Shown piece by piece: positions 19,347-30,259 of a DNA stretch of 33,043 bases. The notes beneath the pieces were generated by a model that was given only the letters and a program-made list of their open reading frames with translations, did no database searches and was not told the origin of the DNA. The translations under genes and the position numbers were made by a program. The stretch is from an uncultured Pelagibacteraceae bacterium (GTDB lineage: Bacteria; Pseudomonadota; Alphaproteobacteria; Pelagibacterales; Pelagibacteraceae), in the NCBI GenBank assembly GCA_902631135.1, contig CACOXL010000006.1, positions 1 through 33,043 on the forward strand, written 5' to 3'. Numbering within the stretch: position 1 is the stretch's first letter; every line of letters starts with the position of its first letter.

Positions 19347-20444
19347 ATGAAAAACTATCTTAATTTTGAAACTGAAATAAAAAATTTAGAGTCTGAACTC
19401 GAACAACTAAAGGATCCTTTTAATCAAAACGGTCTATCAGAGGTAAACACTCAAAAAATTTCAAAATTACAGTTTCAAATTGATGAAAAATTGAAATCAG
19501 TTTATTCAAATTTAGATCCATGGCAGACGACGATGGTTGCAAGACATGATGACAGACCAAAGTCAAAATTTTTTATTGATAATTTGTTTGAGGATTTTAC
19601 CCCTTTATCAGGGGACAGATTTTATGGTGAAGATCAATCGGTTTTAGCTGGTTTTGCAAAATTTAATGGAGAGTCAGTATTAGTTATTGGTCAGGAAAAA
19701 GGTGATGATCTAAATAGTAGAATAAAAAGAAATTTTGGGATGATGAGACCAGAAGGCTATCGAAAGACAATCAGATTAATGGAACTTGCAGATAGATTTA
19801 ATATTCCCATAATCACTTTTATCGACACACCAGGCGCATATCCAGGAGTTGGCGCAGAAGAAAGAGGTCAGGCAGAAGCAATTGCAAAATCAATAGAGTG
19901 CTGCATGAAATTAAAAGTTCCAACTTTAGGAATAATAATTGGAGAAGGTGGTTCTGGAGGTGCTATCGCACTAGCTTCTTCTAGTAAAGTTGTAATGTTA
20001 GAGAATGCAATTTACTCTGTAATTTCACCAGAAGGATGTGCAACAATATTATGGCGAGACCCAAAAAAAATGCTTGATGCTGCAAAAGCCATGAAGTTGT
20101 CAGCAAAAGATTTATTAGAGTTAGAAATTATTGATGAAATCATTTCTGAGCCGGTTGGAGGGGCTCATAGAGATCGAGATTTAATTTTAAATAATATTAA
20201 GAACTCAATTAAAAAAAATTTGAATTATTTTAAATCAATGACATCAGATGAGATTTATAATGAAAGGAAGAATAAATTTCTAAAAATTGGAAGAGGAAAA
20301 GGGTTCATGAGCGATGTAGAACAATTAAGTTCATTAAAAGTTAAAGAAAATAATTTAAAAAATTTTTTTATTTCAAATAAAAATCTTATTATTTCTATAG
20401 GGGTATTTTTAGCTGTTTTAATTTCTTTAATGTTTTTTTTATAA
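19347..20444 (+). CDS. accA: Acetyl-CoA carboxylase carboxyltransferase subunit alpha with C-terminal TM extension
   Basis: FIDTPGAYPGVGAEERGQAEAIA, IGEGGSGGAIAL, SPEGCATILWRD; C-term NLIISIGVFLAVLISLMFFL. Confidence 0.95.
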   Translation: MKNYLNFETEIKNLESELEQLKDPFNQNGLSEVNTQKISKLQFQIDEKLKSVYSNLDPWQTTMVARHDDRPKSKFFIDNLFEDFTPLSGDRFYGEDQSVLAGFAKFNGESVLVIGQEKGDDLNSRIKRNFGMMRPEGYRKTIRLMELADRFNIPIITFIDTPGAYPGVGAEERGQAEAIAKSIECCMKLKVPTLGIIIGEGGSGGAIALASSSKVVMLENAIYSVISPEGCATILWRDPKKMLDAAKAMKLSAKDLLELEIIDEIISEPVGGAHRDRDLILNNIKNSIKKNLNYFKSMTSDEIYNERKNKFLKIGRGKGFMSDVEQLSSLKVKENNLKNFFISNKNLIISIGVFLAVLISLMFFL

Positions 20445-22979
20445 AGACGCACCACAACAATGTTTGTATTTTTTTCCTGAACCACAAAAACAAGGCTCAT
20501 TTCTCCTCATTTTTTTTCCAATATATTTTGGATCTATCTTTGTTTCTTTAATTTCCTCATTAGGTTTTTCGACTATCTTTAAATTCATTAAGATAGTTAC
20601 GTAGTCTAATTTTAACTTATTTAATAAATTTTCAAAAAGTTCAAAAGCTTCTTTTTTGTATTCAATTAAAGGATCTCTTTGGCCATAAGATCTCAATCCA
20701 ATTACCTGTCTTAATTGTTCTAAATATTGTATGTGGGATTTCCAATTTAAATCAATAGATTGTAAAAAAATTCTTTTTTCTATTTCTTTAGCTTGGGTCT
20801 CACCTAGTAATTTAATTCTATCATTTCTTGTTTCTTTGAATTTATCAATTATTTTTTCTTTTAATATTTTATCACTATCAGAAAGAAGGATTTTAAATTC
20901 TGACTCTTCAAAGTTTTTACCTAGAATAGATTTCAATTTATTATCAAAATCTTTATTTTTAGGATTAGATAGTTTTTCGATCTTTAATTTAATTAGGTTA
21001 TCTAATATTTCCTCCAAAAAATCTTCTGAATATTCAAATATTTTATCACTATTCATCGCCTCGTCTCTTTGAGAAAAAATTACATGTCTTTGATCATTTA
21101 AAACATTGTCAAATTTTATTAATGTTTTTCTAATATCAAAGTTTCTAGCTTCTACTTTTTGTTGTGCTCTTTCCAGTGCTTTATTTATCCATGGATGATC
21201 AATACTTTCACCATCTTTTAAACCTAATTTTTCAAGAATATTATTCATGGACTCTGATCCAAATATTCTCATCAAGTCATCTTCAAGGCTTACATAAAAA
21301 ATTGAACTACCTTCATCACCTTGACGCCCGGATCTTCCTCTAGCTTGATTATCAACTCTTCTAGACTCCATTCTTTCGGTACCGATAACAAATAATCCTC
21401 CCATAGATTTAATTTGATCTTTGTTATTCTTTAATTGTTCTTCGGGAATAGATCCTTTCTTCCCACCTAATTGAATATCTACTCCTCTACCCGAAATACT
21501 TGTAGTAATTATTACCGAGTCTTTCTTACCTGCATTAGCAATTATTTCCGCTTCATTTTCATGATTTTTTGCGTTTAAAACAACATGATTTATTTTTTCT
21601 TTTTTTAAAAAATCTGAATATATTTCTGATTTGTTTACACTTGATGTAAAAACTAATAGTGGTTGACCTTTTTTATGACAATCAGTAATTTTTTTTATGA
21701 TTGCAATATTCTTTTCTTTTTCAGTTCTAAAAATTTGATCATTTAAATCATTTCTTATCATTTTTTTATTCGTAGGAATTATAATGACTGGTAATTTGTA
21801 GATTTCAAAAAATTCTTCAGCCTCAGTAGCAGCCGTTCCGGTACATCCAGAAATTTTCTTATAAAGTTTAAAATAATTTTGGTAGGTAATTGATGCTAGA
21901 GTTTGATTCTCTGCTTGTATTTCAATTTTTTCTTTTGCTTCAAGTGCCTGATGCAATCCATCTCCAAATCTTCTGCCCTCAAGAATTCTGCCAGTGAGTT
22001 CATCTATTATCTTTAGGCTGTTTTCTTGTACTATATAATCCTTACCTTTTTTAAATAAATGGTTAGCTCGCAAAGCCTGATTTACATGATGTACTAAATT
22101 TAGATTTTCTGGATCATAAAAGTTTTCATTTTTTAAAATTCCAGCTTTGCTTAAAAATTTTTCAATATTGTTTATACCCTCATTGGTTAAAAGAACATTT
22201 TTGTCTTTTTCATCAACCTCATAGTCATTATCATTTAAATTTTTTATAAATTTATCAATTACAATATATTGATTTGTTTTATCCTCTGCTGCCCCAGATA
22301 TTACTAGAGGTGTACGAGCCTCATCGATTAAACAAGAATCTATTTCGTCTACTATTGAAAAAAAATGTCCTCTTTGAACTTTTTCATCTATAGAATATTT
22401 CATGTTGTCTCTGAGATAATCAAATCCAAGTTCACTATTAGTCGCGTAAGTGATATCACAATTATAATTTTTCTTTCTATCAAAATCATTTTGATCATTG
22501 TTTATAAATCCCGAACTCAAGCCTAGAAAATTATATATTTGACCCATTTCTTGAGAATCTCTTTTTGCTAAATAGTCATTTACAGTTACAATGTGCACAC
22601 CTTTTTCTTGTAAGGCATTCAAATAAGCAGCAAGAGTAATAGTTAGTGTTTTACCTTCACCTGTTCTCATTTCTGCAATTTTTGACTCATGTAATGTGAC
22701 GCCCCCAATTAATTGCACATCGAAATGACGTTCATTTCTTGTTCTTTTTGCAGCTTCTCTTACTAAAGCAAAAGCCTCAGGCAACAATTCATCAAGTGAA
22801 GAACCTTTTTTGATTTTTTCCTTAAATTCCAATGTTTTTTTTGGAAAATCATCATCTTTTAAATCTTTTACTTTTTCCTCATTTAAGTTAATTTTTTTAA
22901 CTATTTTTCCTATTCTATCTAGCTCTCTCTGATTATTAGATTTGATGAATTTTGTAAGAAAGTTAATAGGATTTAACAT
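20439..22979 (-). CDS. secA: Preprotein translocase subunit SecA
   Basis: EMRTGEGKTLTITLAAYLNAL, VTVNDYLAKRD, QARGRSGRQGDEGSS, C-terminal CFCGSGKKYKHCCG zinc motif. Confidence 0.98.
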   Translation of the reverse strand: MLNPINFLTKFIKSNNQRELDRIGKIVKKINLNEEKVKDLKDDDFPKKTLEFKEKIKKGSSLDELLPEAFALVREAAKRTRNERHFDVQLIGGVTLHESKIAEMRTGEGKTLTITLAAYLNALQEKGVHIVTVNDYLAKRDSQEMGQIYNFLGLSSGFINNDQNDFDRKKNYNCDITYATNSELGFDYLRDNMKYSIDEKVQRGHFFSIVDEIDSCLIDEARTPLVISGAAEDKTNQYIVIDKFIKNLNDNDYEVDEKDKNVLLTNEGINNIEKFLSKAGILKNENFYDPENLNLVHHVNQALRANHLFKKGKDYIVQENSLKIIDELTGRILEGRRFGDGLHQALEAKEKIEIQAENQTLASITYQNYFKLYKKISGCTGTAATEAEEFFEIYKLPVIIIPTNKKMIRNDLNDQIFRTEKEKNIAIIKKITDCHKKGQPLLVFTSSVNKSEIYSDFLKKEKINHVVLNAKNHENEAEIIANAGKKDSVIITTSISGRGVDIQLGGKKGSIPEEQLKNNKDQIKSMGGLFVIGTERMESRRVDNQARGRSGRQGDEGSSIFYVSLEDDLMRIFGSESMNNILEKLGLKDGESIDHPWINKALERAQQKVEARNFDIRKTLIKFDNVLNDQRHVIFSQRDEAMNSDKIFEYSEDFLEEILDNLIKLKIEKLSNPKNKDFDNKLKSILGKNFEESEFKILLSDSDKILKEKIIDKFKETRNDRIKLLGETQAKEIEKRIFLQSIDLNWKSHIQYLEQLRQVIGLRSYGQRDPLIEYKKEAFELFENLLNKLKLDYVTILMNLKIVEKPNEEIKETKIDPKYIGKKMRRNEPCFCGSGKKYKHCCGASL

Positions 22980-23044
22980 TAGTTTTTGATTTATTATTTA
23001 CTTATAACCTTTAATATAATTATAAAATAAATATTTTAAATACT

Positions 23045-24346
23045 ATGGGTATAAATTTAACAAATTTCCTGTCTTCTAAATCAAAAAACAAGAGAATGGC
23101 GGAGTTTCAAGACCTAGATCATATTGATGGTGTTTCAATTTCAACAGTGAGTGCAGATTTATACGACAATCCAAGAGATGATTTAGTAATGTTTTATTTT
23201 AGAGAGGGCGCGAATTATGCCTCTGTATATACGCAATCAAAATTAATTTCAGAGAATATCAAATGGAATTTGAATCAAAAAGTACAGAAAATTTTTGCTT
23301 TAATGGTTAACACCAGAAATGCTAATTGTTTTACTGGGAAGCTAGGGTATAAAAGCTTGCAAAAAATTGCTGAAGATATTTCAAGCAAATTATCAGAAAA
23401 ACAAAAAGAGGACGAAAGTAATCCAATTAAAATAAGACCCAAAGAAATAATTTTTGGATGTACTGGTACTATAGGTGAAATTTTTCCAGAGGAAAAGATA
23501 AGGAATAAAATCAACGAATTAATTGATAAAATTAAATATACGCAAAATAAGTATATTTGGATGAAAGCTGCGCTAGGTATAATGACTACAGATACACAGC
23601 CAAAAATGGCTATGGAAGAATGCCATATTGGAAATAGTAGAATTAAAATATTTGGTATCGCAAAAGGCTCAGGAATGATTCAACCTAATATGGCAACGAC
23701 ATTGGGTTATATTTTCACTGATGCTGATATTCCTAATAATATTTTAAAAAAACTTCTTCAAAAAAATGTATTAACGACATTTAATGCGATTACATGTGAT
23801 AGTGATACAAGCACAAATGATATGGTTTCAATTTTTTCAACTGCAAAAATTAAGCATGCAAAGTTAAATAATATATATGATGAGAAGTTAAACGAATTTG
23901 ATCTTGCTTTAAATAAGGTTTTATTAAATTTAGCTAAAAGAGTTGTGGCTGATGGCGAAGGTGCTTCAAAGTTTATAACTATAAATGTAAGAAATTGTAA
24001 AACTGAAGGTGATGCCAAAAAAATTGCATTCTCTATTGCTAATTCTCCATTAGTAAAAACTGCAATAGCAGGTGAGGATCCTAACTGGGGACGAATTATC
24101 ATGGCTATAGGAAAGGCAGGAGTTACAATTGATATTGAAAAATTTTCCGTAAAATTTGGTGACTCAATGATTATTGCAAATGGAAAATTGGATAATAATT
24201 ATAATGAGGATCAAGTGTCGGAATATATGAAAGGTGGCAATATTAATATATCTATTGATATTTCTAGTGGCTCAAAAAGTTTTACAGCCTACACAATGGA
24301 TTTAACAAAAAAATATATAGAAATTAATGCAGATTATAGAAGCTGA
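23045..24346 (+). CDS. argJ: ArgJ-family glutamate N-acetyltransferase/amino-acid acetyltransferase
   Basis: KGSGMIQPNMATTLGYIFTDA autoprocessing region, KAALGIMTTDTQPK, CDSDTSTNDMV, GEDPNWGRI. Confidence 0.92.
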   Translation: MGINLTNFLSSKSKNKRMAEFQDLDHIDGVSISTVSADLYDNPRDDLVMFYFREGANYASVYTQSKLISENIKWNLNQKVQKIFALMVNTRNANCFTGKLGYKSLQKIAEDISSKLSEKQKEDESNPIKIRPKEIIFGCTGTIGEIFPEEKIRNKINELIDKIKYTQNKYIWMKAALGIMTTDTQPKMAMEECHIGNSRIKIFGIAKGSGMIQPNMATTLGYIFTDADIPNNILKKLLQKNVLTTFNAITCDSDTSTNDMVSIFSTAKIKHAKLNNIYDEKLNEFDLALNKVLLNLAKRVVADGEGASKFITINVRNCKTEGDAKKIAFSIANSPLVKTAIAGEDPNWGRIIMAIGKAGVTIDIEKFSVKFGDSMIIANGKLDNNYNEDQVSEYMKGGNINISIDISSGSKSFTAYTMDLTKKYIEINADYRS

Positions 24347-24386
24347 ATATATTGAATTTTTTAAAAGTTTTATTAAATAGAAACTA

Positions 24387-24809
24387 ATGATTAAATATAG
24401 ATTAATTTGCAAAAACTGTAATTTATCCTTTGATAGTTGGTTTGCTTCATCTTTCGAGTATGAAAAGCTAAAAACAAAAAAGTTTTTAAGTTGCCATTAC
24501 TGTGATTCAAAAAAAATTGAAAAAACTTTAATGGCACCAAAAATATTAAGTAAAACAAAAAAAGTTAACGAAAAAAAATTGAAATTAAATCAAATTAATG
24601 AAAAAATTAAAGAATATCAAAAATTTATTAAAGATAATTTTGAATATGTTGGTGATAACTTTACTTACGAGGCAAGATCTATTCACTATAATAAAAAAAA
24701 AAAAGAAAAAAATATTTACGGTACGGCTTCAAATGAGGAAATAAAAGAGCTTAAAGAAGAAGGTATTGAAACAGAGGTAATACCTTGGATAGAGAATAAA
24801 AATAATTAA
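24387..24809 (+). CDS. DUF1178 family protein
   Basis: MIKYRLICKNCNLSFDSWFASSFEYEKL...CHYCDSKKIEKTLMAPKI. Confidence 0.8.
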   Translation: MIKYRLICKNCNLSFDSWFASSFEYEKLKTKKFLSCHYCDSKKIEKTLMAPKILSKTKKVNEKKLKLNQINEKIKEYQKFIKDNFEYVGDNFTYEARSIHYNKKKKEKNIYGTASNEEIKELKEEGIETEVIPWIENKNN

Positions 24810-25534
24810 TTTTTTATAAATTTACCTATATAATTAATTGACTGATCATTGCTAATTTTCCATTCATCTTTAATTAAATTAAATTTCATGCCTACTAAAT
24901 TTTCTAGTTTAAGATTATTTTTATCCTGTATTCTGATCAACTCATCTGGTGGTACAAATTTTTCCCAGTCATGAGTACCGATAGGTAGCCATCTTAAAAT
25001 ATATTCGGCACCTATTATTGCAAATAAATAAGATTTTAATGTTCTATTTATTGTTGCAACAAACATAATACCATTTTTCTTTAAAAGTTTTGAGCATGAC
25101 TCTAAAAAAAAATTTATATCTTCGACATGCTCAACAATTTCCATATTGAGTATTACATCAAATTTAGTTTCAGTTTTAAAATTTTCAGGAGATGCACATT
25201 TATAATCAATATTAAGATTATTTTTTTTTGCATGTAATTTGGCAATACTAATATTTCTTTCTGAGGCATCAATACCAAATACTTGAGCTCCTAATCTACA
25301 CATTGGTTCTGATAATAGCCCACCTCCACAACCAATATCCAATATCCTAACATTATCTAAAGGTTTATTAATATTATTTAACTTAAAAGAATTAATAATG
25401 TTCTCTTTTATGTATGAAATCCTTATAGGATTAAATTTATGTAATGGTTTAAATTTACCTTCAGGATTCCACCATTCTTCAGCAATTTTGGAAAATTTTT
25501 CTATTTCTTTTTTATTTATTGTGTTATTTTTCAT
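24806..25534 (-). CDS. ubiG: Bifunctional ubiquinone biosynthesis O-methyltransferase
   Basis: EEWWNPEGKFKPLHKFNPIRISYI, ILDIGCGGGLLSEPMCRLGAQVFGIDAS, NMEIVEHVED. Confidence 0.95.
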   Translation of the reverse strand: MKNNTINKKEIEKFSKIAEEWWNPEGKFKPLHKFNPIRISYIKENIINSFKLNNINKPLDNVRILDIGCGGGLLSEPMCRLGAQVFGIDASERNISIAKLHAKKNNLNIDYKCASPENFKTETKFDVILNMEIVEHVEDINFFLESCSKLLKKNGIMFVATINRTLKSYLFAIIGAEYILRWLPIGTHDWEKFVPPDELIRIQDKNNLKLENLVGMKFNLIKDEWKISNDQSINYIGKFIKN

Positions 25535-25601
25535 TAGTAAGTTGACTTTATATTCAACATGTATTTATTCAATATTTTTTAATTTTTTGAGATAATCTAT
25601 C

Positions 25602-26822
25602 ATGAAAATTGTAGTTTTAAAATTCGGAGGCACTTCAGTAGGCACAATTGAAAAAATAAAGAAAGTTGCCGAAATAATTACAGACTATAAAAAGAAAAGC
25701 TATAGAGTAATTGTTGTTTCATCAGCGATGAGTGGTGTGACAAATCAGTTAATAAAAAAATCTTTACAAATTAGTAATAATTTTTCTAGTTCAGAGCATG
25801 ATGTTTTGGTTTCTTCTGGAGAACAAGTGGCTTGTTCTTTAATAGCTGGAAGGTTAATACACAAGGGTTACAAATCCAGATCTTGGTTGTCTTGGCAGAT
25901 CCCTATTTTTACTAAGGGAGTTCATAAAAATTCTAGAATTAATCAAATTAATAAAAACAAAATAATCAAATATTTAAAAGAGGGTGGCATACCAATTATA
26001 ACAGGGTTTCAGGGAATTAACGATGAAAGTAGAATTACTACTATTGGGCGAGGTGGATCTGATGCAAGTGCAATAATGATTGCAAAATTTTTTGATGCTA
26101 AAAGATGCATTATTTATACGGATGTTGAAGGAATTTACACTACTGATCCAAATAAATTGAAGAAAGCAAAAAAAATTAAAGTAATTTCATACGAGGAAAT
26201 GTTAGAAATGGCTTCCCTGGGAGCGAAAGTAATGCAGCCGGTTTCTATTCAGGATGCAAGATTAAATAGAATTGATGTTGAGGTAAAATCATCATTTATC
26301 AAGAAGCCGGGAACTTTAATTACTAAAAGATCTAATATTATTAAAAATAAGATTGTAACGGGCATTACATCTACTCAAAATGACTCGAAAGTTTCTTTAA
26401 TAGGAGTGAAAGATAAGCCTGGTGTTGCTGCATCAATTTTTAAACCACTCTCAAAAAATTTAATAAATGTTGATATGGTTGTTCAAAATATTTCTGCTAA
26501 TGGTAAAGAGACAGACTTAACATTTACAATTAAGACAGAGGATCTGAATAAAACAAAAAAAATAATTAAAGCTAATAAAAATATAAAATTTAGAAAATTA
26601 TTGTTGAAAAAAGATGTCTCTAAAATTTCAGTAATCGGTGTTGGGATGATAACGACACCAGGTGTAACTTTTAGAATGTTTCAATCACTTGCTAATAAAA
26701 GAATCAATATTCAAGTAATTTCAACATCTGAAATCAAAATATCAGTTTTAATTGACAAAAAAAATACTAAAAAAGCATTGATAGCTTTACATAAAGAATT
26801 TCAATTAGATAATAAAAAATGA
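25602..26822 (+). CDS. lysC: Aspartate kinase
   Basis: [45 protein letters not shown], two ACT regions. Confidence 0.96.
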   Translation: MKIVVLKFGGTSVGTIEKIKKVAEIITDYKKKSYRVIVVSSAMSGVTNQLIKKSLQISNNFSSSEHDVLVSSGEQVACSLIAGRLIHKGYKSRSWLSWQIPIFTKGVHKNSRINQINKNKIIKYLKEGGIPIITGFQGINDESRITTIGRGGSDASAIMIAKFFDAKRCIIYTDVEGIYTTDPNKLKKAKKIKVISYEEMLEMASLGAKVMQPVSIQDARLNRIDVEVKSSFIKKPGTLITKRSNIIKNKIVTGITSTQNDSKVSLIGVKDKPGVAASIFKPLSKNLINVDMVVQNISANGKETDLTFTIKTEDLNKTKKIIKANKNIKFRKLLLKKDVSKISVIGVGMITTPGVTFRMFQSLANKRINIQVISTSEIKISVLIDKKNTKKALIALHKEFQLDNKK

Positions 26823-27916
26823 GCATTAGACCATTCAGAGATATTAAAAGAAGAAAAACTAAAGAAATTAATGTTGGAAAAGTGAAAGTAGGAGGAAACA
26901 ATCCTATTTCAGTTCAATCGATGACAAATACTCTCACCACAAACATAAAAGCTACAATTAAACAGATAAATGAAATTCATAGTGAAGGAGCCGATATAGT
27001 TAGAGTTTCTTGTCCTGATGAAGAATCTTCGAGAGCTTTAAAAGAAATTATTAAGCATGTTGACGTTCCGATAGTAGCAGATATTCATTTTCATTATAAA
27101 AGAGCAATTGAAGCTGCAGAAAATGGTGCAAGTTGTTTAAGAATTAATCCAGGAAATATTGGTGATGTAAACAAAATAAAAGAAGTTGTAAAAGCCGCAA
27201 AGGACAACAATTGTTCAATAAGAGTGGGTGTTAATGCCGGATCTTTGGAAAAAGATATATTGGAAAAATTTAAAGAACCTTGCCCAGAAGCATTAGTTGA
27301 AAGCGCTTTAAGGAACATTAAAATTTTAGAGAATGAAAATTTTAATGATTTAAAAATAAGCGTCAAATCATCTGATATTTTTTTAACAATAGAAGCTTAT
27401 CGTAAACTATCAAAGACTACAGATTATCCTCTTCATTTAGGAATAACAGAAGCGGGTAGCTTCATTCCAGGTAGCATAAGATCTTCAATTGGATTAGGAA
27501 CCTTACTTCTTGAGGGAATAGGTGATACGATTAGAATTTCTTTGTCAGATGATCCAGTAAAAGAAGTTAAAATTGGTAATGAAATTTTAAAAACACTTAA
27601 TTTAAAGGAGAAAGGTGTTAGAATTATCTCATGTCCTTCATGTGCAAGACAAGGATTTCAAGTAATAGAAACTGTAAAAGTTTTAGAAGAAAAACTCTCA
27701 CATATTAAAACACCAATTACATTATCTGTTATAGGGTGCGTAGTAAATGGTCCAGGAGAAGCTGCTATGACAGATGTGGGAATTACAGGAGGTAAAAGGG
27801 GAAACAATATGCTTTATCTGTCAGGTGTTCAGTCTGAAAAAGTTTTAACCAGCGAAATGATTGAGAGAATTGTAAGTGAAGTTGAAAAAAAAGCCTCTGA
27901 ATTAGAAAATAGTTGA
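26819..27916 (+). CDS. ispG: 4-hydroxy-3-methylbut-2-en-1-yl diphosphate synthase (GcpE)
   Basis: [58 protein letters not shown]. Confidence 0.95.
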   Translation: MSIRPFRDIKRRKTKEINVGKVKVGGNNPISVQSMTNTLTTNIKATIKQINEIHSEGADIVRVSCPDEESSRALKEIIKHVDVPIVADIHFHYKRAIEAAENGASCLRINPGNIGDVNKIKEVVKAAKDNNCSIRVGVNAGSLEKDILEKFKEPCPEALVESALRNIKILENENFNDLKISVKSSDIFLTIEAYRKLSKTTDYPLHLGITEAGSFIPGSIRSSIGLGTLLLEGIGDTIRISLSDDPVKEVKIGNEILKTLNLKEKGVRIISCPSCARQGFQVIETVKVLEEKLSHIKTPITLSVIGCVVNGPGEAAMTDVGITGGKRGNNMLYLSGVQSEKVLTSEMIERIVSEVEKKASELENS

Positions 27917-27917
27917 G

Positions 27918-28991
27918 ATGATACCACTTAATACAATTCAAGATTTAATTAACAAACATTCTTCATTGGAAAAAGATTTATCATCTGGAAAAATTGATAA
28001 AAAAGCTTTTGCTGAAAAATCAAAAGAATATTCAGATTTAAATGAAATCATAAATGATGCAAAAAAATATCTCTCATTTGAGAAAGATAAGTTTGAATTA
28101 GAAAAAATTTTGACAGATCAGAATAGTGATGAAGAATTAATTAAAATGGCAGATAAAGAATTAGAGGATTTAAAATTACAGCATGAAAAGAGTGAAAAAA
28201 AATTAAAATTATTTTTACTTCCAAAAGATGAAGCAGATAAAAAAAATGCTATTATAGAAATTAGAGCTGGAACAGGTGGACTCGAAGCAAGTTTATTTGC
28301 TGCCGATCTTTTTAAGATGTATGAAAAAGTAAGTCACAAAAAAAAATGGTCTTTAGAATTAATTTCTATCTCAAAAAGTGATGCTGGTGGTTTAAAGGAA
28401 GTGATTGCCTCTATTAAAGGTGCAAACATTTATTCAACACTAAAATATGAAAGTGGAGTACATCGAGTTCAAAGAGTTCCTGATACTGAGACACAAGGAA
28501 GAGTACATACATCAGCTGCAACAGTAGCAGTACTACCTGAAGCTGAGGAAATTGATCTTAAAATAAATGAAACAGATTTAAGAATTGATGTTTTTAGAGC
28601 AGGAGGACCAGGAGGTCAGTCGGTGAACACTACTGACAGTGCAGTAAGAATAACTCATATACCTTCAGGTATTTCTGTATCACAGCAAGATGAAAAATCT
28701 CAGCACAAAAATAAATCTAAAGGTATGAAAATTTTAAGAGCAAGGTTGTATGAATTAGAAAGATCTAGAATTGATCAAGAAAGATCTAAAGATAGAAAAA
28801 GTAAAATAGGAACTGGAGATAGGTCAGAAAGAATTAGAACGTATAATTTTCCTCAGGGTAGGGTGACCGATCATAGAATAAATTTGACATTGCATAAATT
28901 AGAGGAATTTCTCGAAGGAGAAGTTTTTGATGAAATGATCGAGTCTTTAACATTACAAGCGCAAGAAGAAAGTTTAAATTATTTAAAATAA
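27918..28991 (+). CDS. prfA: Peptide chain release factor 1
   Basis: GGQ motif [42 protein letters not shown]. Confidence 0.97.
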   Translation: MIPLNTIQDLINKHSSLEKDLSSGKIDKKAFAEKSKEYSDLNEIINDAKKYLSFEKDKFELEKILTDQNSDEELIKMADKELEDLKLQHEKSEKKLKLFLLPKDEADKKNAIIEIRAGTGGLEASLFAADLFKMYEKVSHKKKWSLELISISKSDAGGLKEVIASIKGANIYSTLKYESGVHRVQRVPDTETQGRVHTSAATVAVLPEAEEIDLKINETDLRIDVFRAGGPGGQSVNTTDSAVRITHIPSGISVSQQDEKSQHKNKSKGMKILRARLYELERSRIDQERSKDRKSKIGTGDRSERIRTYNFPQGRVTDHRINLTLHKLEEFLEGEVFDEMIESLTLQAQEESLNYLK

Positions 28992-28992
28992 T

Positions 28993-29835
28993 ATGAATAT
29001 TAATGATGCAATTTATAAAGGAAAATGTGTTTTAGAAAAAAATTTTATTAAAAACTCACAACTAGATAGTGAAATTTTAATGTCAAAAGTTTTTAATAAA
29101 GATAGAAAATTTGTAATCTTAAATTCTAAAAATAAATTAGATAAAGAAAAAATTAATTTCTTTAATGTTTTAATTTCTCAGAGATCTAAAGGAAAACCAA
29201 TAGCTTATATATTAAACAAAAAAGATTTTTGGAAATATGAATTTAAAGTTGAGAAAGATGTTTTAATCCCTAGACCAGATACAGAAATATTAGTGGAACA
29301 AGCATTAAAATTTACAAAAAATAAAATAAATTTAAGGGTTTTGGATATTGGAACTGGATCTGGGTGTATTTTATTATCAATCTTAAAAGAAAAAAAAAAT
29401 TTTTATGGTGTAGGTGTGGATATCAGTAAAAAATGTATAAATTTAAGTAAAACTAACGCTTTCAAACTAGGAATAAAAAATAGATTAAAGTTATTTAATT
29501 CTAGTATTGACAATTTCAGATATGGCAAATATGATTTAATTATATCTAATCCTCCTTATATAAATAAATTAGATTTTAAATATTTAAATAAAGATGTGGT
29601 TAATTTTGAGCCAAAATCGGCTCTTTACGGTGGATTGGACGGAACATCAGAAATCAGAAAAGTAATTAAAAGATCATCTGAGCTGATAAAAAAAAATGGT
29701 AAGTTAATATTAGAAATTGGTTTTGACCAAAAAAAAAAAGTAACAAAACTATTAAATCATAATGGATTTTATATTAATAAAATTTTTAAGGACTTAGCAA
29801 AAAACGATAGATGTATAGTAAGCACAAAAATATAA
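28993..29835 (+). CDS. prmC: Release factor glutamine methyltransferase
   Basis: LIPRPDTEILVEQ, VLDIGTGSGCILLSIL, ISNPPYI; next to prfA. Confidence 0.95.
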   Translation: MNINDAIYKGKCVLEKNFIKNSQLDSEILMSKVFNKDRKFVILNSKNKLDKEKINFFNVLISQRSKGKPIAYILNKKDFWKYEFKVEKDVLIPRPDTEILVEQALKFTKNKINLRVLDIGTGSGCILLSILKEKKNFYGVGVDISKKCINLSKTNAFKLGIKNRLKLFNSSIDNFRYGKYDLIISNPPYINKLDFKYLNKDVVNFEPKSALYGGLDGTSEIRKVIKRSSELIKKNGKLILEIGFDQKKKVTKLLNHNGFYINKIFKDLAKNDRCIVSTKI

Positions 29836-29848
29836 GAAGAGTTAAATT

Positions 29849-30259
29849 ATGGTAACATTCAGAAATAATAATAGAAGAAATAACTTTAGAAGAAACGATA
29901 GAAACTTTAAGTCTAATGGTGACCGTTCTAAGTTTGGGTCAAGTTTTTCAAATAATGAAAATTTTCAGAGAAAATCGCCTGGCAGAAATAATCATAATGC
30001 TCAAAAACTAATCGAAAAGTATAGTAATCTTGCAAGAGAGGCATTATCTAGTGGGGATAAAATTCTTTCAGAAAATTATTTTCAGCATGCAGATCATTTT
30101 ACTAGAATTTTAAATGACCAAGAGAATTTTAAAAAATCAAAATATTCAGAAAACGTATCAACTAAGTCTGATCAGTCTACAGAGAATAATAAAGAGGTTG
30201 AAAATTTCTCTGAAAAAGAAAAAGATAATCCAGAAAAGCTTCAGACTGAGGCAAATTAA
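29849..30259 (+). CDS. DUF4167 family (Asn/Arg-rich) protein
   Basis: RNNNRRNNFRRNDRNF...NAQKLIEKYSNLAREALSSGDKILSENYFQHADHFTRI. Confidence 0.85.
   Translation: MVTFRNNNRRNNFRRNDRNFKSNGDRSKFGSSFSNNENFQRKSPGRNNHNAQKLIEKYSNLAREALSSGDKILSENYFQHADHFTRILNDQENFKKSKYSENVSTKSDQSTENNKEVENFSEKEKDNPEKLQTEAN

Noticed and set aside
17835-27366. Antisense ORFs opposite glcB, accA, secA, argJ and ispG
   Set aside because: Same reasoning: shadow ORFs of real coding sequence.
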